Both the position numbers and the translations under genes were made by a program. Positions 32,103 through 43,492 of a stretch of 64,000 bases of DNA are shown piece by piece. The notes under the pieces were generated by a model. It ran no database searches, had not been told where the DNA came from, and was given only the letters and a program-made list of their open reading frames with translations. This DNA is from Rheum nobile (lineage: Eukaryota; Streptophyta; Magnoliopsida; Caryophyllales; Polygonaceae): the NCBI GenBank assembly GCA_027886185.1, contig WOAB01000322.1, positions 374,501-438,500 on the forward strand, given 5' to 3'. The first letter of the stretch is position 1; each line of letters begins with the position of its first letter.

Positions 32103-32580
32103 GGTGATGAATGGAAGACCGCGTTCAAAACAAAATATGGGCTTTATGAATGGCTCGTTATGCCTTTTGGGCTCAACAACGCCCCGAGCACGTTCATGCG
32201 GTTGATGAACCACGTTTTGAGGGAATTTTTGGGAAAATTTGTTATGGTTTATTTTGATGACATTTTGGTGTAGTCAGGTAGTATTGATGAGCATGTAGAG
32301 CACCTTAGGCTTGTGTTAGAGTGCTTGAGACGTGAGCAATTGTATTCCAACCTCGGCAAGTGTCGTTTTTGCTCCGACACCACTAACTTTTTGGGGTACG
32401 TAGTCTCCAAAGGTGGCCTGCGCGTGGATGAAGACAAGGTGAAGGCAATCAGGGACTGGCCGACGCCTACGAATCCGACCATGGTGCGAAGCTTCCTTGG
32501 CTTGGCAGTTTTTACTGCCGGTTTGTCCGCGACTTCAGCTCCATCGCCGTGCCACTACATGAGCTCACCAGGAAGGGTGT
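32103..32580 (+). pseudogene. Reverse transcriptase of element III, 3' part
   Basis: Resumes DEWKTAFKTKYGLYEWLVMP, FGLNNAPSTFMRLMNHVL and VMVYFDDILV, stop: the catalytic YFDD box is intact at about 32250-32261. A TAG interrupts immediately afterwards. The thumb follows (HLRLVLECLRREQLYSNLGK, NFLGYVVSKGGLRVDEDKV, then a frameshift near 32505). Joined to 27600-28003 it makes a complete RT domain. Confidence 0.85.
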
Positions 32581-33076
32581 CGCGGTGAATTGGCTGGAGC
32601 ACCATGAGAAGGCTCTCGTGGCGTTAAAAGACACCCTGTGCAACGCGCCCCTTCTCCAACTTCCATACTTTAACAAACACTTTGAGATTGAATGTGACGC
32701 GTCAAATGTCGGCATTGGTGGCATCCTGCACCAAGAGAAGAGGCCCATCGCGTTCTTCAGTGAGAAGCTCACCGGGGCCACCTTGAACTACCCCACATAC
32801 GACAAGGAGCTCTACACCCTCGTTCGCGTGCTCGAGACCTGGCAGCACTACCTCTGGCCGCGCGAGTTCGTCATCCACTCGGACCACGCAACCCTTAGCT
32901 ACTTGAAGAGCCAGGCCCACCTAAGCCGCCGCCATGCCCGCTGGGTAGAGTTCATGGAGACGTCCCCCTACGTCGTTGTGCACAAGAAAATTAAAAAGAA
33001 TGTGTTAGCTGATGCCCTATCTCGCAGGTATAACCTCCTTACTCATCTTCAACGAAGGTTCTTGCCTTTGCTTTAA
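32580..33076 (+). pseudogene. RNase H of element III
   Basis: The open frame 32549-33076 holds the whole RNase H: FEIECDASNVGIGGILHQE (Asp), YPTYDKELYTLVRVLETWQH (Glu), FVIHSDHATLSYLKSQ (Asp) and KKNVLADALSRRY (Asp). All four catalytic acids are present, making this one of the best-preserved domains in element III. It is separated from RT by a frameshift. Confidence 0.85.
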
Positions 33077-34543
33077 TCAAGGGTTTATACTTGACTAATC
33101 CCTTCGGTAAGCCTATTTTTGAGCACTGCCTTAGGGACCGTGAGTTTGAGATATAATTTCTACATGAGGGTTACCTATACAAGGCCGACCGCTTGTGCAT
33201 CCCTAGCTCGTCCATTAGGAACCTACTTATTTAGGAGGCGCATGATGGTCGAGGCCACTTTGGGGTTTCAAAAACATTAGCCGCCCTTCAAGAACATTTC
33301 TTTTGGCCATGCATGACCCACCAGGTGACACGATATTGTAGGAGTTGTGTGACATGCCAACGAGCTAAGGCGAGTTCAAGTCCCTACGACCTCTACACAC
33401 TGTTGCCAATCCCTTTCGGCCCTTGGGAAGATTTGTCCATGGACTTCATTACATGTTTGCCTCTCTCTCTCTCGTAGCGGTAAGGACTCTATATTTGTTA
33501 TTGTGGACATGTTGTCCAAAATGGCCCATTTCGTGGTGTGTAAGACCACCCATAATGCTAGTGACATTGCCGAGTTGTTTTTTGAGAATGTAGTTCGTTT
33601 GCATGGGATCCCTAGGTCTATTGTGAGTGATAGGGACACTAAATTTGTTGGGCATTTTTGGAAAACTATTTGGGGAAAGCTAGGTACAAAGCTCATATTT
33701 TCCACTAGCTACCATCCCTAAATCGATGGGCAAATCGAGGTGACGAACCGAACCATAGGCGCCCTACTTTGAACCATGCTCAAGGCCAATCCCAGGCGTT
33801 AGGAAGACTTACTATCTATTATTGAGTTCTCTTACAACAGGTCCAAACATTCGGCAACCCGGTTGACACCGTTCGAGGTCGTCTACGGCAGGAACCTAGT
33901 GACACCGTTGGACATGTTGTCGATGCCCCTCCAGGAGAATGAAAACACTACCATGGCAAACCGCGCCGTGCAAATCAAGGAACTCCATCGCAGAACGCGC
34001 GAGCAGCTGGAACGCCGTGCTGCTCAGTACGCGTATCAGCACAACCGTGGTCGCCGCCGCGTCGTCTTCGCACCCGAGGATATGGTGTGGGTGCACCTTC
34101 GCAAGGAACGCTTCCCAGCCAAGCGCAAATCAAGGTTAGCACCTCGCGGGGATGGTCATTTTCTCATTGTGAAGGCCATTGGAGACAATGCTTACGAGCT
34201 CGCGCTGCCTGCCGACTACGGTGTCCATGCGACCTTCAATGTCGCCGACTTACAACCTTATGTGGAGCCCGAGTTCGATGATGGTAAAGCGAGGACGCTG
34301 AACAACCAAGTGGGGGAGGGTGATGCGCCCCTATCCACCATGACTGCAGCTGAGGAGGAAGAAGCCATGAGCCTACGCTCACAGGGGCCCATGACAAGAT
34401 CACGTGCCAAGGCCATCGCTAGCGCCGCACAATCGTTGATCGCGCGCGTCGTCGCTAGCCAAGGCGCGCCCAAGACCGCGCTCTCTCTCAAGCTCCTTTC
34501 CACCATCGACACCGCGTCAACGATGCCTATCCTTGTGATTTAG
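33077..34543 (+). pseudogene. Integrase of element III, extending into the 3' LTR
   Basis: The zinc domain HDGRGHFGVSKTLAAL..CRSCVTCQRAK lies at about 33240-33370. The core starts GPWEDLSMDFITCLPL. After a shift, IFVIVDMLSKMAHFVVCKTT and VSDRDTKFVGHFWKTIWG follow, then a stop at SYHP and GQIEVTNRTIG (Glu). The frame 33863-34543 carries TPFEVVYGRNLVTPLDMLSM, the C-terminal domain HFLIVKAIGDNAYELALPAD and FNVADLQPYVEPEFDD. It then crosses the PPT into the LTR as GPMTRSRAKAIASAAQSLIA and stops at 34543. A terminus inside the LTR is reminiscent of CRM elements. Confidence 0.83.
34307..34320 (+). other. Polypurine tract of element III
   Basis: AAGTGGGGGAGGG immediately before the 3' LTR, the primer for plus-strand cDNA. 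It lies within the reading frame that crosses into the LTR. Confidence 0.8.
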
Positions 34544-35220
34544 AGATTGTTTTGCTATTTTTAGACTTTTCTAGTTTTGGCACTTTCTGTTTTTCGAAAT
34601 TACTATTTTTAGTAGTTTTCTATTTCGGGCATGTGCTCCACTCATGTTGAGTGGGCTAGCCCATTAGGCGAGACTCGGCCCATCCGAGTCCCGCGACCTC
34701 TATATAAGGCCATCTCAGCCTCGTGTAAAATGTTACATTCATTATAAGTCAAAGCTTAAGTTGAGTGCCATCTTGCCTCCATTCTTTGATCGGACGTCAC
34801 AAAACCCTAATCTATCTTCGCATCCTCTTCACTCCATAGCTGACGCTATGACAACGCTCGACCCATCGAGCCCTATCCTTCATCGCGCCTAGTCCTGAGG
34901 CTGTGAGTCCCACACACACCATCGCATCGCTATCGCTAGCGTTGTGACACTCCACCGACATCACTCTGCTTCACCATCATCATCGTGATCCATCGTTCGC
35001 GTGGTGTGACATTCATCGTGTCACCTTTGCCACGTCGTAACATTCCCCTTGCGTACCCTCACTTGCTACGTGAACCTCAAGACTTTTGTGCAATTCAACA
35101 AGGACAAAGGCCAAGGTTTACACGGCAGAACCTGAAGCCGAGACGAGCGACTCACCACCAAGACCTAGATTCAATGCCGCCGCGACAACTTGGCCGGCAT
35201 CCGAAAGCAGGAATGCATCA
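34321..35220 (+). repeat. 3' LTR of element III
   Basis: 900 bp, TGATGCGCCCC..ATGCATCA, paired with 22215-23113 and followed by ACACT. It encodes the C-terminus of the pol frame in its first 223 bases. Confidence 0.92.
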
Positions 35221-35225
35221 ACACT

Positions 35226-36446
35226 CTACATCAAATGGCTAAAAGACGGCACACTCCCAGCAGACAAAGTGGAAGCCAAGAAACTTAAGGTACGAGCAGC
35301 AACCTTTGACATAAAAGATGATATTTTGTTCAAGCGATCTGTCACAGGATTATACCTAAGGTGCCTAAAAGAAATCAAAGTCAGACGTGTCCTACAATCC
35401 CTACACGACGGAGAATGTGGAAACCATACTAGAGGACGTAGGCTGTCAGGTAAAGCTCTCAAGATAGGGTACTATTGGCGGACGATGAACAAAGATGCAA
35501 CAGACTACGTCAAAAAATGCGATGCCTGCCAACGACACGGACCCATCAACCATAAGAAATGCTACACCCGACGCTAGCACCTTGGCCATTCATAAGACGG
35601 GGAATGGACATCGTAGGGAAACTACCGCCAATATCAGGATAACACGTCTTCTTCCTTGCTATGACTGACTATTTTTTCCAAATGGATCGAAGTTGAAGCA
35701 TATAGAGAGGTAAAAGAAAAGCATGTCATTTCATTTATAAAACATTAACATTCTATACAGATTTGGCATGCCATCAGAAATTGTATGCGACAATGGCTCC
35801 CAATTCATCGACAGTAAGACGCGATCCTTTTGCAAGCAATGGAACATCACCTTGATCACGTGCACACCACAGTACCCATAATCTAACGGCCAAACCGAGT
35901 CCAATAACAAGATCATCATAAACAATCTCAAAAAACATCTCACAAGGGCAAAGGGGAGATGGGCAGACGAGCTCCCCCTGATACTGTGGTCCGACAGAAC
36001 CATCGCAAAGAACGCGACCAGACAATCTCCCTTTTCGCTAGTCTATGGGAGTGAATCAGTTATACCTACCAAACTCCTCGTCCCGACAGCAAGATACGGA
36101 CTACAAACCCCATAACAAAACAACATCGAGTTATCTCCTAACCTCGATACCACTGAAGAAATCAGAGAAAAGGCTGGGATACGGATGGTCAGGTACCAAC
36201 AACAAGTCGCCAGAAGTTACAACAAAAAATGTTCATGTCAAGGTCTTCAAAGTAGGAGATTGGGTCTTAAGGAAAGTATTCCAAAATACCAGAGACCCAG
36301 CAGACAGAAAGTTGGCACCTCATTGGGAAGGACTGTATCTCATTAAAGAGATTATCGGTCAAGGAGCATATCAACTCGAGACGAAGGACGGACAACCACT
36401 TCTGCGAAGCTGGAACGCGACCCACTTAAAGTTGTATCACTTTTGA
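35226..36446 (+). pseudogene. Integrase of element II
   Basis: Continues the frame cut at 22209: LYIKWLKDGTLPADKVEAKK and the zinc domain LHDGECGNHTRGRRLSGKAL, YYWRTMNKDATDYVKKCDAC (35221-35577). Then the core: GMDIVGKLPP, a frameshift, VCDNGSQFIDSKTRSFCKQW, and QTESNNKIIINNLKKHL, with stops. The C-terminal part 36180-36446 reads VFKVGDWVLRKVFQNTRDPA and GQGAYQLETKDG, ending NATHLKLYHF as in element I. The catalytic Asp and Glu are present but frames are broken. Confidence 0.82.
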
Positions 36447-36720
36447 CACTCACTATTTTACATTTCGTTTATATTCATTCGGAGGCCCAATCACACCTAA
36501 CGGTCTCCCTTTGACCTTTTCTATGTGCTTTAAGTGTCTTGAATAGAGATACAACAAGAGGCCTCAAGACAAAGTCACAATTGTGCAAACGAAGACTTTC
36601 ATACATTAAAGCGCTTACATTACACGATCGATCAACACACATGGAATAGAGGAACAAAAACAAGACACACTTTTACAAGACCTGTCCTAAACAAGGTCGC
36701 CTTGACCAACACCATGCGAC
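36447..36720 (+). other. 3' UTR of element II
   Basis: Non-coding stretch between integrase and the antisense remnant. No repeat array comparable to element IV was seen. Confidence 0.5.
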
Positions 36721-38458
36721 TCAACTAGGACGCGGCCGACAAGTCCACCTGCAAAACGAAGCGAACAAAAAACAAGGAGCAGTCTCTTGGCATTTTGCTG
36801 ACACAGGAAGCACCTTTGACGCATCTTCAACATCATCTTCAGTCGCCTCAGGATCCTCCTCCTCTTTCTGCTTGTCCTCGCCCAGACCGACAAGTTTGAA
36901 TAGCTCGTCGCAAGGATTCCCGTTGGGGTAGAGATAATCCATACTAGCCTTCTCATCCTCAATATTCCAGGTCGAGTGAGTCCCTGCAGCATACTCCTCC
37001 ATCATCTCAATGCGAGCTCTAATGCAATAATATGCTCCAAAGTCACTGGAGATTCGAGCATCCTTCAACCGAAGTGCTTCAATACTACTCTCCAGCTCCT
37101 CACACCGGGCTTGGACCTCCTTCAATTTGGAGCAAGTCGCTCAAGGACCTATTTTTAAGTTCAGCTATGAACAACTCAGCAAGAATAATCGCCTTCCTTT
37201 TCGCCCAGGAGGTTTTGGACGATGGTGAATCCAAAATGATGGCCTTAGCCGACGCAGACGCCTTAGCCACAAAAAGCTTGTGATCCAGAAGGCTCTTCCC
37301 CGAAAAGCGAGCGCTTGACCTTCCACCTCGGGATGCTCTCAAGAAAGTGCAACATAGTAAGCAAACGACGACTCCGAAAACCAACCAAACGCATACCTGT
37401 AGGAATGAACAAGTGCCTTTCGTTATCGAAGCAGAAGGAGTCGACATGTCGATGGGGTCAGACACCAGAAAATTGATGTTCTTAAAAGACCGATCGGCCT
37501 CGGAAAGAGCAAGCAATGCTGAATTCTCTGTTTCAAAACATTCAGGTTCTTCTAGACCAGGCACTGCAACAAGATACTTGTGAGCAAAAGTTTAGAAGAC
37601 GTCCGATAAAAATCTGAAAGGACAAACACAATACCTGTCTTCCTCCAGTCCGAGAGCAAGAAAGAGCAGTCGACACCCCCTTTGAGCGATCTTCGCTCCA
37701 CAAAGAAAAACCAGGATCTCCATCCACGGTCGTTAACATCAAGATTCAAGGCTATGGGAGATCTATTCCGCTGGAGGCGTAGTTGGAACCTAGACGACCT
37801 GCGACTACTTAGATAGTAGGTGTACCACAAGGCATCGAAATCGAAGTCAAAATTAACACTAGAGACCAAGAGGTCAACTACTCTAAGCAAACGCCATGCA
37901 TGGGGCATGACCTGGCCAGGGGCAAGTTTCAAGACTGCGAGAAAGTTTCGGACAAGGTTGGAAAATGGGAAAGAATGACCAATTTTATCAGGATACTCGG
38001 AAAAAAAAACCCAACCTTCACGGTGCCAGTCGTCTCGCTCGTGGGAGTTTGGAAAGACGTGCTATAGTTTCGGTCAAAAATTGGCCCATTTCAAGGATCC
38101 TGTTCAATTCCGGTTGCGTCAGGGTACCAGACAGAGAATCCTCTAGACTCAAAAGCCCTAGGGGGGGGGGGTGAAGACGCCTTCCCTCTCGCTGAAACTG
38201 CCGGATGAGACCTGACTTTTCTTGTATCTCAAAAGCGCCATGAAAGGATGAAGCAACAAAGGAATGGTAAGAATTCAAAATTTTACCTTGGAAAGTTGAA
38301 AACTTTTGTAGAGAAAAGACGGTGAGAGAAGAAGATGATTGATGGCCTATTTCAGAAGGTAAAACCGCCAAACCTTCGGTCAATCTTCTGGTCCAATGAC
38401 AGGGTGCCATGTCGCTTGAATGTCTGTGAGAATCTGGGAAATCAAACCGTTCCTTCAA
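36721..38458 (-). pseudogene. Antisense-gene remnant of element II
   Basis: Read on the minus strand: the Transposase_28-type exon in two frames, 38458-38018 (SLEDSLSGTLTQPELNRILE) and 37932-37552 (MKLAPGQVMPHAWRLLRVVD, FDFDALWYTYYLSSRRSSRF, NLDVNDRGWRSWFFFVERRS). Exon 2 is at about 37564-37386 (ALSEADRSFKNINFLVSDPI, TKGTCSFLQ before GTATGC). Exon 3 is Ser/Lys-rich. The coiled-coil exon at 37125-36721 contains AYYCIRARIEMMEEYAAGTH. Homologous in order to the intact gene of element I. A frameshift lies between the two exon-1 parts, so it is a pseudogene. Confidence 0.75.
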
Positions 38459-38477
38459 CCATCATCTCTTGCAGTTT

Positions 38478-38491
38478 GATTTTGGGGAAAT
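38478..38491 (+). other. Polypurine tract of element II
   Basis: GATTTTGGGGAAAT ends one base before the 3' LTR. The same TTTTGGGGAAAT precedes the 3' LTR of element V. Confidence 0.75.
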
Positions 38492-39004
38492 TGTTGGGCC
38501 TCGTTTTCAGTCGATCTATTGGACCGGCCTAGTAACCTGAAGCAGGCTATCTTCTAGAAGATTTGCAGAACCAGAAGTGAACGTTGGCACAATAAGGACG
38601 TTGGAGAAGATCTCGGTCCGTAGAGCGACGACTCTTGCGAATCTCGGACAAATCAGTTAAATTGACCTAAGCCTAGGATTAGTTTAAATATGAAAAGTAT
38701 TACCATGTAAAACACACATTATCGGTCTTACTCAATTCAAGTAGCATTCTATTATTGTTCTACCCACTACGAAGGATCATTCTCTTGCTCAGCCTCCTGT
38801 TCAAACATTGAGGCGACCGACGACTAAATTTGTGTATTTGATTAGTCTCTTATTCCAGGGAGAAAAGCTTATTTTACATCTGTTTAATCTAGTTCATTTA
38901 ATTGTTAAGTTGGTTTGGATTATTTAGATAAATTCAATCTCCCTATTGTCTAGTTGCCCTTCTTGAAGCGATTTAGGTCGGTTCGATCTTTTCGCTCAAA
39001 AACA
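38492..39004 (+). repeat. 3' LTR of element II
   Basis: 513 bp, TGTTGGGCCTCG..CTCAAAAACA, pairing with 18062-18583. Followed by GAGCC, matching GAGCT at the left end. Confidence 0.92.
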
Positions 39005-39376
39005 GAGCCTATGCATGTGAAACCTATGCTTCATGTATATTTTTTATTCATTGTGAATAATTATTTAGATAAATGGAATATATTCAAACATCGGTCTTTT
39101 GTAATGGTTTTGTAACTGTGTGCCTGGCTATTTACCTATTACCTACAAAATGAAAAGTGTAATGCACATATCTAATACAATTCAAATGTTAAATGAGTTT
39201 GAGTTATCCTTGAAACTGAAAGAAAGTTTTAATGAATAAAACAAGCATGTGGACAATCCCATGCATCTAAACGCATTCACATCGCACATAAGCGGGACAT
39301 AAAGGGTATTTAAAGTATTAATATGTAAGAATTTTGGTTAAAATTATGTAATTTTATATTTAGTATTGTGTCTAAT
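39005..39376. other. AT-rich spacer, no gene seen
   Basis: Unique-looking AT-rich sequence between element II and the 3' end of LINE A. No open frame or repeat of note. Confidence 0.5.
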
Positions 39377-39479
39377 TTTTTTTTGATACAGTAAAAATTA
39401 GTTTGGAAACCACAAAAGATACGGTTTCTCAGTCTATCGCATCCTTACAGATGAGAACTAAAAGTTCTAAATTTGCTTG

Positions 39480-39900
39480 AATGTCTTCCAAAGAACTCTA
39501 CTGACCCAGCTTTGCGATGCAATCGGCCGCAGTGTTTGTTTCTCGGAAGACATGACAAACCTACATTGAAGAAAACAGTTGTAAAAGACAAAGGATATCA
39601 GAAATTAAAATTTTAATATCCCAGGGACAATGCCAGATCTTATTTATTACGTTAACAATAGTTAGGTTATCACATTCCATATGAATGTTGGTAATATCCA
39701 GTTCATATGCTTTGATTAAAGCATTCCTAACCGTTATGGTTTCTGTCTTAAGGGGGGGTTGAGATTCCACATTTTTCTCCAAAGAATAGAATCGGTTCAC
39801 CATTACTATTACGAAAGATAAATCCGTAACTAGATTCACTGTTCGTTTTTGTAGATCCATCAGTGTTTATTTTAATGATGTTTTCAGGTGGTTTTTTCCA
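39480..39900 (-). pseudogene. RNase H-like domain of LINE A (RVT_3 type)
   Basis: Read on minus: INTDGSTKTNSESSYGFIFR (first Asp), a shift at a G7 run near 39755, then LKTETITVRNALIKAYELDI, HMECDNLTIVNVINK and HVFRETNTAADCIAKLGQ (last Asp). This is the plant LINE/RVT_3 RNase H pattern (DGS..AEA..ESD..R..N..AD). The TETI stretch takes the place of the Glu block. Broken by the G-run frameshift and stops. Confidence 0.75.
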
Positions 39901-40162
39901 TTTTCTCATTTGTCGTTTCTTTTTTGTAAACTTTGTATTCTTTTGCTTAGTATCCGCCAGATAGTCTGGATTCCATTTTTTGGTATGATTCCAATTGTCA
40001 ATTTGATGCTTAATATAAAGTGGTACATCCTTTATTGTATCATTGTCATTGTTAGTTCTGCCAAAGCTTTGTTGGTTTCTATAAAACCAGATACCCTACC
40101 ATGACACTACCAATTCAACAAATTGTGATCGGTCTAATTTATTTCGGATTTCCTCAATAATT

Positions 40163-40860
40163 TCATAGGTTTTTTTTTGTTCCAATGTTTAGGGATCTTA
40201 TGATTTTGTACGTTTGTTTATTCATTATTTCTATCGTTTTCAGCATATGATTACAGTGAAATAAAAGATGATTAGAATCTTCAGTTTGTGAATTACATCT
40301 GATACAACCTGGTGGAATTGAAACACCTTTTTCGGCTAGTCTTGCTTTTGTTGGTATAACATTTTTCATGATTTTCCATATAAAGTTTTTCACTTTAGGA
40401 TAAGTGTCCATTTTCCAAATCCAGGAAGTATCATATGTTGTGTATCTTTTCTTTTTAATGAGCATATCCATAGCAGATCTAGTTGAGAAACAACCATTTT
40501 TGTTTGCTTTCCAGTACATTCTATCATGTATATTGTTTAAAGGTATTGGTGTAGAAATAACCTTCTTAATAAGTCCGTTGGTAGATATTGTTCAATCATT
40601 TCCTTATTTCAGGTGCGATTTGCAAGCATAAATTCAGCTACTAATGCATTTTTGTTTGGTATTGGTTGTATTTTAATAATGTCACAAAGAGGAATCATTG
40701 AAAGCCATTTATCAGTCCAAAATCTAATGGTTCCACCATTCCCCACTTGCCAAATAAGTCTTGATTTGAATTCGTCAATGATTTCACACATTTTGGACCA
40801 TTGCCAAGAGCACTGTCCTTTTTTCTGATATTGTAAAATATGTTTTATTTTCAAATACTT
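40163..40860 (-). pseudogene. RT C-terminal and zinc-binding (zf-RVT) region of LINE A
   Basis: The frame 40854-40609 has the segment WQVGNGGTIRFWTDKWL (family pattern 'vGdGxxIxfWxDxWl'). 40519-40163 has CFSTRSAMDMLIKKKRY, TSWIWKMDTYPKVKNFIWKI, VIPTKARLAEKGV, CIRCNSQTEDSNHLLFHC. This is the classic zf-RVT motif, with Cys-x2-Cys and His-x4-Cys, following plant LINE reverse transcriptases. Confidence 0.85.
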
Positions 40861-40878
40861 TTCAGTAATGATTTTGAC

Positions 40879-42150
40879 CTAGTAATTATCCGGTTCAACC
40901 AAAATTTTCCATATTAATTTAAATTGTAAGGCTTTATTCGTATCCTTTGATTTTCTCAAGCCAAGTCCTCCTTGTTCAGTTGGTTTACATATTTTTTCCC
41001 ATCCTATCAGAGGTTTATACGAAGGTTCTTTGTTCCAGAAAAAGCCTCTATTTAGTTTATCAAGTTCATTATGTATTTGTGTGGGAAGCATAAAACTTTG
41101 CATCAAGTAATTAGGTCTTGATGCAAGATTTGCTTTGATGAGGGTTGTTCTACCTGCTTGAGATAGAGAATTAGCCTTCCATTTTGTTAGTTGTTGTTGT
41201 GTGCTAATTAACAGATCAGTAAAGGTATTAGAATTCACCCTCCCATTAATGATTGGGCAACCCAAATATTTATCTAGAGATGTCATAATTGTAATTGTGA
41301 GAATTCCTTGTATTGCTAGTTTTTTAGTGTTTGTTACTTTTTTTGTCACCTGGAATGCCGATTTGTGATAATTCACTTTCTGCCCGGATATTTTGCAATA
41401 AACATCCAAAATATCCTTAATTTCCTTACAATTTTCTTGTTTTGCTTTGGAAAATATCATAATATCATCCGCAAAGGCCAAGAACGGGATTCGAGTTCCC
41501 AGTCTTGAAATTTGAAAACCAATAGGTTTTCTTGGTCTATCCGCTGCTTTTTGTAGTTTCCTGGCTAGAATTTCAGATCCTAAGATAAAAATGAATGGGG
41601 AAAGTGGATCTCCCTGTCGGAGTCCTCTAGTTGGTGTAAATATTTCCGTTGATCCATTATTAACAAGTACCGAAAAAGATACTGTCGTGATGCATTTTGT
41701 TATCCAGTTTATGAATTTAGAATGGAATCCAAATTTCTCCATGATTTTTAAAATAAAGTTCCATTCAATTTTGTCATACGCTTTCTCCATATCTAACTTT
41801 AGAGCTATGAATCCTTCAGCTCCTTTTTTAGACTTGAAAGAGTGGAAAATTTCATGAGCTATTAAGATATTATATTGAATAGCTCCGTTGGCTACAAATG
41901 CACTTGAAGAGGGTGTATTAATTTTTCCATAATCTTTTTAAGTCTACTTGTTAGAATTTTGGAAATAATTTTATAAATTGTCAAACATAGACTTATTGGT
42001 CTATAATGGTTTGTTGAGTTTGGATTATCACATTTTGGTATTAGAGATATGAATGTATGATTGACTTGTTTTAGTAATCTTCTTCAAAGGAAAAAACTTT
42101 TCACAACTTGAATTACAGAGGGTCCCACAATATCCCAGTATGTCTTCTTA
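40879..42150 (-). pseudogene. Reverse transcriptase of LINE A, catalytic box intact
   Basis: Upstream part (42150-41800) reads NEELIRNITNDEIKKTYWDI, NHTFISLIPKC and HYRPISLC with frameshifts. The long clean frame 41790-40879 (303 codons) begins MEKAYDKIEWNFILKIMEKF and contains GLRQGDPLSPFIFILGSEIL, the catalytic FADDIMIF (FADD at 41464-41475) and QAGRTTLIKANLASRPNYLM. It copies LINE RNA at nicked target DNA in active relatives. The core looks capable, but the element as a whole is interrupted. Confidence 0.87.
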
Positions 42151-42567
42151 ATTTCATCATTGGTGATATTTCTAATTAATTCTTCATTGTCTTCTATCGA
42201 TATCTCAGGGCTTATAAGTTCCAGATTTTCTTGTAGTAAAGCATCATTCATTTCTCCACTTCTAAATCTTTGGATGAAATCATTTCTGATTTTATTTATT
42301 ATATTTTCTTCTCCAATAATACTAGTTCCTTCTTGTGTCTTTATTTCCTTAATAATTTTCCTGTTTCGTCTTCCACTTGCTATTTTGTGAAAATAACTCG
42401 AGTTAGTATCCGCTAGTTTAATGTGTTTAAATTTGGCTCGTTGATTCCAAAAAATCGTTTGGAAGTTGAGTAGTTTCTTTTTTTTTCAATGAGTCTTTTT
42501 TGTTTTTGAATTTCATTGTTATTTGCATTTGTACAAATATTAATTTGTATTTCAGCAAGTTGTTTCT

Positions 42568-43492
42568 CTATTTCTGTGAGTTGAGTAAATGCATTACCAA
42601 ACGTTGTTTTATTCCATAGTTTGGCATGTTTCTTAGTAAATTTGTCTTAGAGATTAGATCATACATTCTTGATTCGTGATAATTTGTTCTCCAGGCTTGT
42701 TTTACAACATTTCTAAAATCCTTTCTTGTCATCCAAATCTTTTCAAATATGAAAGGTTGATTTTTAAATGAATTAGTTGAAGCTAGTTCAATTGATATAT
42801 GGCAATGATCAGAGCTTGAAAATACATAATGTTTAGTACAAATATCTGGGTACCATTGTAATATTTGGTGATGAATTAAGACTCTATCCAGCTTTTCATA
42901 TATATTGTCTATTTTCGTTTTGTTTTTTCTCCATGTAAATGCATTGCCTTGGAAAGGGATATCTAACAATTCACATTCATTTTTGAAGTGTCGGAGTCTA
43001 GTGAATTTGATTAAAGGTAGTGATGACCCTCCCAGTTTTTCAGTTGGGTCTTGTATTTCATTCAAATCACCCATAACCATACACGTTTATGAACTGTTTT
43101 TAATAAAGGTGATTATTGCTTCCCAGAATTCATTTTTTCCTGATTCATTCGGGGGAACATAAGTTAGATTTATTAGTAGTTTAGTATTGGTACACAAGTT
43201 GGTGTACAACATACTAACAAACCTTTTTTCAATCTTATCTATTTCAAGTATTTCATTTACGAGTTGATATATTTTCCACAAAACACAGATTCCACCCAAA
43301 AACCTAGTAGCTGGGACACAATGGAATTGGTCAAATCCTGTTTTTTTCCATACGTTTTCACTTGGTACTTTATTTGTTTGTGTTTTAAATAAAGCTAGTA
43401 ATTGGATCCTTTCAATCTTACAGAAAGGATTCTAAGTCCATCCAGATAGTTGTTTTTCCAATTCCACGACAGTTCCAAGTGGAAATCTTCAT
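42568..43492 (-). pseudogene. Endonuclease (EEP type) of LINE A
   Basis: ATG at 43492 starts MKISTWNCRGIGK, the canonical 'WNCRGxG' opening of plant LINE ORF2. Frameshifts lead through 43299-43087 (GGICVLWKIYQLVNEIL, LTYVPPNESGKNEFWEAI) to 43080-42568 (MVMGDLNEIQDPTEKLGGSS, FTWRKNKTKIDNIYEKLDRV, SSSDHCHISIELAS). These are the GDxN and SDHxP-type catalytic blocks. It nicks target DNA in active LINEs. The stop of the preceding ORF overlaps this ATG (ATGA). Confidence 0.85.

Larger units (their letters stand above)
22215..35220 (+). mobile_element. Element III: CRM-like Ty3/gypsy retrotransposon nested in element II
   Basis: LTRs at 22215-23113 and 34321-35220 start TGATGCGCCCC and end GCATCA. 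Flanks ACACG (22210-22214) and ACACT (35221-35225) are a 5-bp duplication with one mismatch. Excision restores DDWT..LYIKWLKDG of element II. Priming site resembles initiator tRNA-Met. Order gag-protease-RT-RNase H-integrase, with the last ORF running on into the 3' LTR and containing MTRSRAKAIA. That arrangement is reminiscent of CRM (centromeric) elements; the clade call is an inference. It is interrupted by a solo LTR (25047-25776) and a CACTA element (28004-32102). Confidence 0.9.
18062..39004 (+). mobile_element. Element II: Tat-lineage Ty3/gypsy retrotransposon, split by element III
   Basis: LTRs at 18062-18583 and 38492-39004 share TGTTGGGCCTCG starts and AAAACA ends, flanked by GAGCT (18057-18061) and GAGCC (39005-39009), a 5-bp duplication with one later mismatch. 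Removing the 13-kb element III leaves about 7.9 kb: gag, protease, RT, a truncated RNase H, integrase, an antisense-gene remnant and the 3' LTR. Gag, protease and Pol blocks are close relatives of element I. Many stops and frameshifts make it inactive. Confidence 0.92.
39377..43492 (-). mobile_element. LINE A: plant L1-type non-LTR retrotransposon
   Basis: On the minus strand: endonuclease (43492 to 42568), reverse transcriptase (42150 to 40879), zinc-binding RT-associated domain (40620 to 40163) and a plant-type RNase H (39900 to 39480). It ends in a short A9 tract (39378-39386). This domain order is that of plant L1 LINEs with RNase H. Stops and shifts interrupt several parts, though RT has a long clean frame. 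No target duplication was identified. It is closely related to LINE B on the other strand. Confidence 0.85.
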
